Source of the DNA: Pilimelia terevasa
GTDB taxonomy: Bacteria; Actinomycetota; Actinomycetes; Mycobacteriales; Micromonosporaceae
NCBI RefSeq assembly: GCF_014647915.1
Contig: NZ_BMQC01000005.1
Span: forward strand, 186,001 to 250,000
DNA: 64,000 nucleotides
Direction of reading: 5' to 3'
Positions within the stretch are counted from its first letter, which is position 1; every line of letters begins with the position of its first letter. Below, piece by piece: positions 25,361 to 34,600 of the stretch. A program made the position numbers and the translations under genes. The notes beneath the pieces were generated by a model, which was not told the DNA's origin, did not search any database, and saw only the letters and a list, made by a program, of their open reading frames with translations.

Positions 25361-28300
25361 GTGGCGAGCCCACACGCCACGTCGACACGCCTCCGGCCCA
25401 CCACAGCCGCCGACACCCGGCCGCCCGCCGGACCGGCGGTGGTCAGGGGTCGACCGACCGACACGCATGGAGGACGCGTCATCGGCCAGTGCCCGAGGTG
25501 TCACCGCGTCGCCGCGACCGAGGACAGGTACTGCGGGGGCTGCGGTGCCGAACTCACCGTCGCATGTGGGGGCTGCGGCGCCAACCTGGCCCCCGACGGC
25601 TCCTTCTGCACGCGGTGCGGCACCGCCCGCGCCGACGGCGAGGAGGCCGGCCCCGCCCGCACCACCCTGGAGGACCGCCGCCGGATCAGCGTCCAGTTCG
25701 TGGACCTGATCGACTTCACGCCCTATGTGGAGCAGGCCGACCCCGAGCAGGTGCGGCACCTGCAGACCGGCTTCTTCAGCGCCGCCCGGCAGGTGATCCA
25801 GCGGTACGGCGGCGTCGTCGAGAAGTACATCGGGGACGCCGTCATGGCGCTGTTCGGCGCGCCGATCGCCACCGAGACCGACGCCCTGCGCTGCGTGCGC
25901 GCGGGCCTGGAACTCCAGCGCGCGCTCGGCCGGTGCGCCCCGGCGGGGCGCGACGACCTGCGCTTCCGGGTCGGCGTGGCCACGGGCGAGGCGCTGGTGG
26001 ACGTCCTGGCGGCGCGCGACGGCGGGCAGGCCATCGTGGCCGGCGACGTCGTCAACACCGCCTCCCGGATGCAGTCGGTGGCGCCGCCCGGCGGCGTCCT
26101 GGTCTGCGGCGCCACCTACGCGCTGACCCAGACCGAGATCCGGTACGCCTCGCAGCCGCCGGTGACGCTGCGCGGCCGCTCCACCCCGACCGAGGTGTGG
26201 CTGGCGCTCGACGCCGTCCAGCGCCGGCTGCCGGACCAGGAGCCCGACCCCACCCCGCTCGTCGACCGCGACCACGAGCTGAACCTGCTCATCAACGCCC
26301 TGCACCGCGCCCTCAGCGACCGGATGCCGCAGCTCGTCACCGTCTTCGGCCACGCCGGCATCGGCAAGAGCCGGCTCGTCCGCGAGCTGTACCGGCACAG
26401 CGACCGGCTGCTGGAGGAGCCGATCACCTGGCGGACCGGCCGCTGCCCGCCCTTCGGCGAGAACGTCACCTTCGCGGCGCTCGCCGACATCGTCAAGGCC
26501 GAGGCCGGCATCCTGGACACCGACGACGCCGCCACCGCCGACGAGCGCCTGTCCGCGGCCGTCCGCGCCCTGGTCGCCGCGCCGGTCCCCGACCCGCGGC
26601 CGCACGTCGCCCCCCAGGCCGACCGGCTCATCGACGCGCTGCGCCCGCTCGTGGGCCTGCCCGGCCCCCGGCTGCCGCCGGAGGAGGCCGAGTCGGCGTG
26701 GCGGCGGTTCCTCATCGCGATGGCCCGGCGCCGGCCCACCGTGCTCGTCATCGAGGACCTGCACTGCGCCGACCGGACCATGCTGCGCTTCGTCGAACTG
26801 CTCGGCGCCACCGCCCGCGACGTGCCGCTGCTGCTGCTGGGCACCGCCCGCCCCGAGCTGATCGACCGGGAGCCGGGCTGGGCGGGCACCATCTCCGGCT
26901 CGCTGACCATCACGCTGCCGCCGCTGCGCCCCAACGCGATCGCCTCCCTGTACGCCTCGCTGTTCGGCCAGGCGGTGTTCGCCAGCGAGATGCTGCGCCC
27001 GCTGGTCGAACTCGCCGACGGCAACCCGCTGTACGCGCAGGAGTACGTGCGGATGCTCATCGAACGCGGTGCCCTGCGCCAGTCCGGCCGCGGCTGGACC
27101 CTCGACAACAGCCAGGACCTCCCGATGCCCGACAGCGTGCACGCCGTCATCGCCAACCGCCTCGACCTGCTCGACCCCAAGGACCGCACCGTCCTGCTCG
27201 CCGCCTCCGTCGTCGGCATGGAGTTCTGGCCCGGCGCGGTCGCCGCCGCCATGGGCCAGCCCGTCGAACTCGTCGAGCGCGCCCTGCGCCGGCTGGAGCA
27301 GCGCGACTTCGTGTACGAGCAGATCGGCTCCACGATGGCCGGCCAGGGCGCGTACCGGTTCCGGCACGTCCTGGTCCGCGACGTCTGCTACCGCCGGCTC
27401 CCCCGCACCGAGCGGATGGCCCGGCACGAGCGCACCGCCGACTGGCTGGAGGGGCTGTCCCGCAGCCGCGACACCGACCTCGCCGAGGTGCTGGGCCGGC
27501 ACCGGTGGGCCGCGTACGAGATAGCGACCTCCCTCGGCCAGAGCCCCCGCGACCTCATCCCCAAGACCCGCGACGCCCTGCACCGGGCGGCCCGCCGCGC
27601 GTACGCCCTCAACGTCATCGACGTCGCCGCCGACCACGCCGCCCGCGCCCTCAGCCTCTACGGCGACGAGCCCGCCAGCATCGGCCGCCGCCAGCTCGAA
27701 CTGCTCAACGAGGAGCTCGGCTTCTACCTCGACGGCGCCGCCTTCCTGGCCAGCGGCGGCGTCGGCCGGCTCATCACCCTGGCCACCGACCTGCACCGGC
27801 TCGGCGACCCCGGGGGCGCCGCCCGCGCCTGGACCCTGCTCGGCCAGATCGCCGTCATGCGTACCGACCACGCCCTCGCCTTCGCCCGCCTCGACCGCGC
27901 CATCGAACTGTTCGAGCAGCTCCCCGACAGCGCCGAGAAGGCCGACGCGTACGCCGAGCTGGGCCGCCTGCACATGCTCAACTACGAGCAGGCCCCCGCC
28001 GTGGCCAGCGCCGAGGCCGCGCAGGAGATAGCCGAGCGCCTCGGCCTGATGGAGGTGCAGGCCAACGCCCGGATCACCATCGGCTCCGCCCACTTCCACG
28101 AGGGCGACCCGCGCGGGCTCGACGAACTCCACGCGGTGTACGCGTTCTGCCGCGAGCACCAGCTCATCGCCACCCGCCGCGCCTCGCAGAACCTCGCGTC
28201 CGCCCTGCGCGAGCACGGCGAGTGGGTCCAGTCGGAGAAGATGCTCGCCGAGGTCGACAGCGAGCGCGGCCCCGGCCAGGGCCTGACCACCAACTACTCC

Positions 28301-29068
28301 GGCGAGTCGATGCGCGGCTTCTTCGACGGCGACGTCGCCCGCGTCCTCACCGCCGCGGACGCGTTCATCGACACCCCCGCCGAGGGCTGGGATCTCAAGG
28401 TCCGCGGCGTCCGCGCCTACCTGCGGGTACTCTGCGGCCACACCGACGACCACGACGACGTCATCCCGCTGCTGGCGCGCGGCCGCGACTGCGGCTTCCA
28501 CCGCCCGCACTGGACGGCGCTGGCCTCCGGCGCGCTGTGCCGGGCCCTCCAGCAGCGGCCCGCCGACGCGCGGGCGCTGCTGGACGAGCTGATCGCCTCG
28601 TTCACCCCGCTCCAGGTCATCGCAAGCGGCGAGTGGCTGCCCTCGGCCGCGCTGGCCGCCGCGCTGATCGACCGCGAGGCGGCGGTCGCGGTCCGTGCCA
28701 TGGTGGAGGCCAACGGGTACCGGACGCCGTTCATCGACGCCTCGGTGCTCATCCTCGACGGCGCGCTGTCGGGGTACGGCGGCGACCACGCGGCCGCGGC
28801 GGCGGCGTACGCCCAGGCCGCGAAGACGTTCGACGGCGTGTCCGACGCCACCGACCGGATGCTGGCGTTGGCGCTCGCCGCCCGGGCGTACGCGCGGGCC
28901 GGGGAGGCGCAGGTGGCCCGGCAGACGGCCGCGGAGGTGGCGTCGTTCGCCGAGCGCAACGGCGCGCCCGGCTTCGTCGACCTGGCCAGCCCTGCCGACC
29001 GCCGGCCCGGCTCGCCCCCCTCACCGTCGCCCAGGTCCGGCCGGTCCTCGGCCGGACGAGTGGCCTGA
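25361..29068 (+). CDS. Zinc-ribbon / class III nucleotide cyclase / AAA ATPase / TPR protein
   Basis: 1235-residue multidomain signalling protein. Residues 42-88 hold two zinc ribbons (CPRC, CGGCG, CGGCG, CTRCG). The class III cyclase domain (110-277) has both metal Asp (VDLIDF, YIGDAVMA), the substrate Lys (EKYIGD) and GDVVNTASR with the transition-state Asn and Arg, so it should be active as an adenylate cyclase. An AAA-type ATPase follows with Walker A GHAGIGKS near 331 and Walker B VLVIEDLH near 460. The C-terminal 500 residues are TPR-like helices. GTG 25361 is 6 bases after CATACT; GTG 25343 is an alternative. No membrane segment is seen. Confidence 0.88.
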   Translation: MASPHATSTRLRPTTAADTRPPAGPAVVRGRPTDTHGGRVIGQCPRCHRVAATEDRYCGGCGAELTVACGGCGANLAPDGSFCTRCGTARADGEEAGPARTTLEDRRRISVQFVDLIDFTPYVEQADPEQVRHLQTGFFSAARQVIQRYGGVVEKYIGDAVMALFGAPIATETDALRCVRAGLELQRALGRCAPAGRDDLRFRVGVATGEALVDVLAARDGGQAIVAGDVVNTASRMQSVAPPGGVLVCGATYALTQTEIRYASQPPVTLRGRSTPTEVWLALDAVQRRLPDQEPDPTPLVDRDHELNLLINALHRALSDRMPQLVTVFGHAGIGKSRLVRELYRHSDRLLEEPITWRTGRCPPFGENVTFAALADIVKAEAGILDTDDAATADERLSAAVRALVAAPVPDPRPHVAPQADRLIDALRPLVGLPGPRLPPEEAESAWRRFLIAMARRRPTVLVIEDLHCADRTMLRFVELLGATARDVPLLLLGTARPELIDREPGWAGTISGSLTITLPPLRPNAIASLYASLFGQAVFASEMLRPLVELADGNPLYAQEYVRMLIERGALRQSGRGWTLDNSQDLPMPDSVHAVIANRLDLLDPKDRTVLLAASVVGMEFWPGAVAAAMGQPVELVERALRRLEQRDFVYEQIGSTMAGQGAYRFRHVLVRDVCYRRLPRTERMARHERTADWLEGLSRSRDTDLAEVLGRHRWAAYEIATSLGQSPRDLIPKTRDALHRAARRAYALNVIDVAADHAARALSLYGDEPASIGRRQLELLNEELGFYLDGAAFLASGGVGRLITLATDLHRLGDPGGAARAWTLLGQIAVMRTDHALAFARLDRAIELFEQLPDSAEKADAYAELGRLHMLNYEQAPAVASAEAAQEIAERLGLMEVQANARITIGSAHFHEGDPRGLDELHAVYAFCREHQLIATRRASQNLASALREHGEWVQSEKMLAEVDSERGPGQGLTTNYSGESMRGFFDGDVARVLTAADAFIDTPAEGWDLKVRGVRAYLRVLCGHTDDHDDVIPLLARGRDCGFHRPHWTALASGALCRALQQRPADARALLDELIASFTPLQVIASGEWLPSAALAAALIDREAAVAVRAMVEANGYRTPFIDASVLILDGALSGYGGDHAAAAAAYAQAAKTFDGVSDATDRMLALALAARAYARAGEAQVARQTAAEVASFAERNGAPGFVDLASPADRRPGSPPSPSPRSGRSSAGRVA

Positions 29069-29084
29069 CCGGAGGCACCGACGG

Positions 29085-29120
29085 CACCGCGCACCGGCGA
29101 CGTGTCGCCGGTGCGCGGTG
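29085..29120. terminator. Bidirectional terminator, 16-bp perfect stem
   Basis: CACCGCGCACCGGCGA / TCGCCGGTGCGCGGTG with a 4-base loop CGTG, located between convergent gene ends at 29068 (+) and 29145 (-). Confidence 0.82.
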
Positions 29121-29144
29121 TGTGGTGCGCGGGTACCGAGCCGG

Positions 29145-29849
29145 TCAGACGCCGGCCACCGAGCGGATCCACTCGCGGCTGGCGGCGACGCTGCCGTAGA
29201 TCTGGTACGAGCTGCCGTCGCCGACCGAGCAGACGCCCACCTGCTCGCCGTTGTACATCTGCGGTCCGCCGGAGTCGCCCTTCCAGGCCAGCCCGTTGAC
29301 CCGGCCGGTACGGATGCCCGGACCGCCCTTGCCGTCCTTGGCACTGGTGCTGGTCACCTTGACCCGCGCGGTCTTCAGCACGGGCGAGGCGGGGCAGTCG
29401 CGGCAGGTGCGGCCCCAGCCGTACAGCGAGTTCTCCGAGTTCGTCGCGGGGTCGGCGCTCGCCAGCCGGACCAGGACGGGGTTCGAGACAGGCTTCTTGA
29501 GCTTGAGTACCGCCAGGTCGTGCCGCACCGTCTGCTGCGCGACCTCGATCACCTCGCCCTCGGCGTGCCGCACCTTGCCGACCTTGACGGTCAGCCCGCT
29601 GCTGGCGCCGGTGTTGCCGACGCAGTGCTGCGCGGTGAGCACCCACTCGGCACCGATGACCGAACCGCTGCAACTGAACGAGCCGTTCTTGAACAGCGCG
29701 GCCGCCCACGGGGCGTCGGCGACCTCCTCGCCGTCGATGATCCGGTTGGCCGGCGCCGGCTCGGCGGCCGGTGCGGCGTGGGCGAGCGCCGGAATGGCGA
29801 GCAGGCCCGCGGCCAGCGCGCCGCAGAGGTGGGTCATTCTTCTGATCAT
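29145..29849 (-). CDS. Secreted trypsin-like serine protease (S1)
   Basis: 234-residue exported protease. The signal peptide spans residues 1-26 (ends AHAAPA). A short propeptide precedes RIIDGEEV, the usual activation junction. The triad is complete: H75 (LTAQHC), D111 (RHDLAVLKL), S193 (GDSGGP). Cys60/76 and Cys148/152 could form disulfides. ATG 29849 follows GAGGAG. The residue at the base of the S1 pocket was not assigned, so specificity is unknown. A decayed second copy of the C-terminus lies just upstream. Confidence 0.93.
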   Translation of the reverse strand: MIRRMTHLCGALAAGLLAIPALAHAAPAAEPAPANRIIDGEEVADAPWAAALFKNGSFSCSGSVIGAEWVLTAQHCVGNTGASSGLTVKVGKVRHAEGEVIEVAQQTVRHDLAVLKLKKPVSNPVLVRLASADPATNSENSLYGWGRTCRDCPASPVLKTARVKVTSTSAKDGKGGPGIRTGRVNGLAWKGDSGGPQMYNGEQVGVCSVGDGSSYQIYGSVAASREWIRSVAGV

Positions 29850-29883
29850 CTTCGCTCCTCAGGGTGGGGGTGGTGGACGGAGG

Positions 29884-30000
29884 TCAGAGGACCGCGACGG
29901 ATCCGATCCGCTCGCGGCTGGCGCGCCGGCACGGGTGACCGGTGAAACTGGGTCCTGGTCCGCCGAAATCATTCCTGGCATCCGGTGCGGTGTTCACCCG
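29884..30000 (-). pseudogene. Decayed C-terminal fragment of an S1 protease
   Basis: The minus-strand frame ending at 29884 reads ...NDFGGPGPSFTGHP... ASRERIGSVAVL-stop. The intact protease at 29145 ends ASREWIRSVAGV-stop. At DNA level ATCCRCTCGCGGCTGGCG is shared in frame (17 of 18 bases), and NDFGGP may derive from GDSGGP. No start or upstream catalytic part is present. It looks like the remnant of a tandem duplicate truncated at the border of the low-GC region. Confidence 0.4.
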
Positions 30001-31174
30001 CACAGCCTCGGGGAACGACCCAGGCCCCGCGTCTCCGGTGATCTCCACGGGGCGGGACGGGGTCGCGTAGCCGGGACCATCGACGCGGCCGGGCGGCGGC
30101 AGTCGTGGTGAGGGGCGACGGCCATGGGCGTCCGTATGCGGCGGGGCTGCTGCCCACAAGGCGACCTCCAGGACCGACGGGTGAGGTGGACGGCTGGACA
30201 TACAGTTGGTCGATCCGGCCAGCAACGCCGCGACATCTACAGACGCCAATATATGGCACTCGTCACGCCACGTCGATCGATAGATATCCGAAAATACGGA
30301 CACATCACCATCATGCAAAGTGGACGCCTACCCGCACGCGGAACTTCCCAGGACAAATCAACACTGCGACTACAGACTAGTTTCGACTAAATTTTTCGAC
30401 ATTGGCTCAACGATTTACCGAGGATCCTTTCACTTGAATCTCCGATTGCCGTCCATACAATGGGCGCCCGTCACTCTCCTCATACAGTCCAAGGAAACCA
30501 AGTTGTCAGTAGTCACGAGTCGACATAGGCGCCATCCTGTTGACTCTCCATTGCCGCCGCAACTCGGGATTTCCGTACAGGCAGACTGCCACTCCATCAT
30601 TACTGGAAGCGAGCAAAGCCATTTCTTGACAGACTCTATCCTCGATGATCGACAAGTCGCCTGCACGTACGCCGTCTAATCAACCAACATGGTTCCAAAA
30701 CAGGCGCTCGAACCCACGAAGTATAGAGCGACGCAGTCGGCGCTAGCTGACCCGCGGCAGAGGTGACGCCGCCGTCGCGGCCAACAAACCGGCCCCCACG
30801 CCCTCGACACCGAACATCAAGCGCCGTCGCGACCTGAACACCGGCCGAAACGGCCCGTCCCAACAGTCAACAACGTGACCGGCCGAATCGGGCCAAAAAT
30901 TTCTTTTCTTATATCAAGACCGCCCACGCTCACGCACGGGGTGAGGGCGGCGCGCTGCGCCTCAGGCCCGCACGCCGCCCCACCAACAGACGGTTGACCC
31001 TGTTACTCATCCGTAGCCGTAAACCCGAAACGTCCATCCGCACTGGCCAATGTTATCGGCAACTGTGACGGCAACCGGCCAGTACGCCAGCAGCCGCCCA
31101 GTGACCACCGACACTTGCTGCCACGAGTTTGCCACTCTCCGCGTCCCGACAACACTCCCGACAATACCAAAATG
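30001..31174. other. Gene-free, low-GC region next to the toxin locus
   Basis: About 1.2 kb with much lower GC than the chromosome (25 of 60 bases G/C at 30361-30420). Open frames up to about 120 codons exist on both strands, but none has a ribosome site, a recognisable motif or third-position GC bias. A hairpin with CTCAC/GTGAG and CCGCC/GGCGG arms at about 30929-30957 is followed on the minus strand by a T-rich stretch. Probably debris of displaced toxin or immunity cassettes. Confidence 0.45.
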
Positions 31175-31205
31175 GTGCGGCCGGCGAGGAGGTCGCCGGC
31201 CGCAC
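31175..31205 (-). terminator. Terminator of the Rhs toxin-immunity operon
   Basis: Perfect 13-bp stem GTGCGGCCGGCGA / TCGCCGGCCGCAC with a 5-base loop, 21 bases after the immunity-gene stop, followed on the minus strand by CATTTTGGTATTG. Confidence 0.8.
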
Positions 31206-31226
31206 TCTCAACGATTGTTACGACGC

Positions 31227-31601
31227 CTACGAGGTCGATTCTGCACGTGGCACGTTACCTTCTATGACCATCCAAGCAATCAAGATCTTCGCGTCCTCTG
31301 AGAAAAGCAGCATGTGAGTAAGTGCGCCCACAGGTAGCGATCCAATCAGTAGTTGACCCTCGGCTGAGGCGAGCCCGCGGACAAATTCATCGTGACCGTG
31401 AAGAACTAACCCTGCGTTGCCAGCAATCTCGCCACGGACTTGATACGTGTCGACGAGATCGGACGCCCATACCGCTGTTACCTTGAGCGTCCGCCCCCTC
31501 AACGCCTCGATCCCCTGACTCGCGATGGTCGGCGGCAAACTGACTGCGAACTGAGTAAACTTGCCCGCGTGAGCATCTAGATCAATGTCAGTTGACCTCA
31601 T
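31227..31601 (-). CDS. Predicted immunity protein for the Rhs toxin
   Basis: 124-residue small protein of no family I recognise, containing TLKVTAVWASDLVDTYQVRGEIAG and LPVGALTHMLLFSEDAKILIAWMVIEGNV. Its ATG overlaps the toxin stop codon (ATGA, 31598-31601), giving the strict coupling expected of a toxin and its antidote. Its GC content is near 45-50%, like the toxin tip and unlike the rest of the genome. A terminator follows directly. The immunity role is inferred from position, size and coupling. Confidence 0.72.
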   Translation of the reverse strand: MRSTDIDLDAHAGKFTQFAVSLPPTIASQGIEALRGRTLKVTAVWASDLVDTYQVRGEIAGNAGLVLHGHDEFVRGLASAEGQLLIGSLPVGALTHMLLFSEDAKILIAWMVIEGNVPRAESTS

Positions 31602-34600
31602 TGCGGCAGCCTCACGTAATGATAGTGCTTAAGGCCCTTGACGGCCCCTTCGACTAGCACTTCACTTTCTCCAAACTTGTCAAGACCCATAGCTCTCATG
31701 TCGATAATTGGCCTTGTTCCGCGCCTCATCATCAACACGATTCCTCTACCAGACATTTTCGATGCGTGAGACTCGGCAACAGCTCGACTTGAGGTCCAGG
31801 AAGTGAAGGCACTATCGACAGACCCGTCATTGTGCTGCATCCAGTTACTGTTGCCACCGACCGGCGTGACGTCGCCCGCATGTGATGTAGCGAAGTCGCG
31901 GTGCTGTTCGTCTACGCCACGATAGAAGTGGTCTCCCTCATTCTCTGGGATGTCATCGCCGCAGTTGTGGACGAGGATCGGAGTGTTGCCGGCTAGGACA
32001 TGGTAAGTGTGGAAGGTGGCGACCGTGAGGTCGTTCATTTCGGCGTTGCCACGGTAGCTGACCGTCTTCGCTACGCGGACGGGCTCGCCGTCGCTGCGCA
32101 GTCGCTCGCCAGCCCGCAGCTCCCCCGCATCGACCCACGCGCCCCGGGTCTCGCTCCAGAACGGATGGTTCTGCGTCGTACGCAGCACCTCATCCCGACC
32201 GCGCCCGTCCACGACCGTGACGTCGGTCAACGCCTGGTCCTGGTTCGTGAAGGTGCTGGTCACCTTCTCCACGCTGGACTGACGAGACTCAGGATCGGTC
32301 GCCAACACCTCGTCGCCGACCTGCACCTCGCCGATCGCCTTCGTGCTCCCGTCCCCCATGGCCACTTTGGTGGCGGGGTCGAAGCTGTGGCACTTGTCGC
32401 CGCCCGAGCCCCGGCTCGGTGCGCTGTCCGGCTTGCCCTCGGCGTCGGCGCCCCGCTTGGGACTTGCCTTGCCTCCCCCGTCCGCGCTTTTCGCGCTCGC
32501 CGCCGACTGTTTGGGCCGGGCCGGCGCCTCCGGCTTCGGCGCCGGCTTGGGTTTGGCCGCCGACGGGGGCGTCAGTTGCCGGGCCGCCTTCGTGGCGTCC
32601 TTGGCGTTGCCCGCCGCCTTCGCCACGTCCTTGGCGGTGTCGGCCGTCCGGACGGTGTTCTTCAGCGCCATGGCGCCCTTGGCCAGGAACTTGCCGCCAG
32701 GGATCATGCCCGCCGCGGACATCGCCGCGTTCGTCCAATCGCCCTGGGCGGCGTACCACCCGGCATTGATCCCGTTCGCGACCATCCCCACCGGACCGGG
32801 GATCATCCCCACCACGTCCAGCACGCCGTGGCCGACGAGGTTCCAGTTCCACCTGCCCCAGAACATCCCCGACGGGTCGGCGAAGGACAGGGGGTTGTTC
32901 CGGCCGTATCCGTACGCGTTGAGCTGCTGCGGGTCGCTGAAGTCCATCACCGGGTCGGGCGAGATGAACCGGCCGCTGGCCGGGTCGTACTCGCGCGCCC
33001 CGAGATGAACCAGGTTCAGCGACCGGTCGACGGTGCCGCCGACGAATCCGCGGCTGCCCGGCAGCGGCGTGTCCGCCCCCCGCGGCTCACCGAACGGCTT
33101 CGTACGCTGGCGGACCACCTGCTGGGAGACGGAGTCGACGGCGATCTCGCTGGTGCCGTTCTGGCCGCCGGTGAGCCAACTGAGCCCGCCGGATGTACGC
33201 ACGGCTACGGTCTGCCCGCCGTGGCTGTAGTACCGCGTGCCCGCCGCTGTCTGCCTGGTTGGGTCCGGGTTGCGCAGGTCCACGCGCAGTTCCTGGTTGC
33301 CCAGGTAGAGGGTGGCGGACTGGTCGGTCTCGTCGCGCTTGACCAGCCGGTTGCCCTCGGCGTCGTACACGAAGGATGTCGACCTGCCGTCCTTGTGCGT
33401 GATCCTCTCGACGTGTCCCTCGGCGTCCCAGGTGAGCTTCTGGTCGACGGTGTCGCCCAGCTTGCGGCGCGTCATGCGACCGGCCTGGTCGTAGGCGTAC
33501 TCGTCGCCCGTCACCGACCGGGAGCCGCGGGCCTGCACTGTGGTCTCGGCCTTGTCGACCGCGTGCGCCGGGAACTTCCCCGCGCCGAACGGGCGGAAGG
33601 TCTTGGCGACCGTCGCCCCGCCGGCCACACCGTGATCAATCTGCGCGACGCGGTTGCCCGCGGCGTCGTAGTCGAACGACTGCCAGTACGGCGCCGGCCC
33701 GCCGAGCACCTTGTCCGACGGCTCCCCCGCACAGTCGGTGGTCGCCTGCGCCCACACGTCCTTGACGCGCCGCTGGTGGTCGTACCGGAAGCACTGCGCC
33801 TCCCGGCCCCCGCGCGCGGCGTTCTCGGCGATCTTCAGGATGTTGCCGGTGGGGTCGTAGGCGTAGCTGACCTTGGAGTCGGCGTCGGGCGTCTTCTCCC
33901 GGTCGATCGCGACGCTGCTGAGCCGCCGGGTCCCCTCCTCGTACTCGTAGGTCTGCCAGGTCATCTCGCTGGCCTGCGTCGTCAGCAGGCCGCGCTGGAG
34001 CGGTTCGCCGAACGGCGAGTAGATCGTCTCGCCGACGTAGGTGTTCCGGGAACCGCGCAGGATGAGCGGCTGGCCGAGGGTGTTGTAGTAGGTCTCGACC
34101 TTCTCCTCGGGCAGGTCTCCGGCTGCGGGGTAGGTGACCGAGCCGACGGCGCCGTCGGCCTCGTAGGTGGCCTTGGAGACGTAGTCGCCGGCCAGCCTGC
34201 CCTCGGACCGCGGGATGGAGATCTTCGTCTCCAGCGGCCGGCCCGCCACGTCGTACCCCAGAACCTCCGAGGCGTAGGCGTTGCCGCCGACGTAGCGGGT
34301 CGCGGTGTGCGCGCGGCCCTTGCCGTTCGGGATCCCCGCGTCGTAGGTCCAGCCCAGCAGGGGCGTGTCACCCTGCTTCACCGAAGCCGGTCGGCCGAGC
34401 AGGTCGTACTCATAGTCCAGGGTCCTCCCCGCAGCCGTGACGCTGGCCACCCGGTCGAAGTCGTCGTAGGTGGTCGAGGTGCGGCCGGTGTCGGGGTCCA
34501 CGGCGACGGTCTGCCTGCCGCGCAGGTCGTACTCGAACGACCACTCGTGCCCGGTGTGGTCGCGCACCCTGCGCATCCGGTCGGCGTGGTCGTACTCGTA

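Noticed and set aside
25262-28789. A 1175-codon minus-strand open frame
   Set aside because: Antisense shadow of the cyclase/ATPase gene; repetitive Val/Gly/Arg composition.
30320-30679. A 119-codon plus-strand frame in the low-GC region
   Set aside because: No ribosome site and no motif; frames of this length are expected by chance here.
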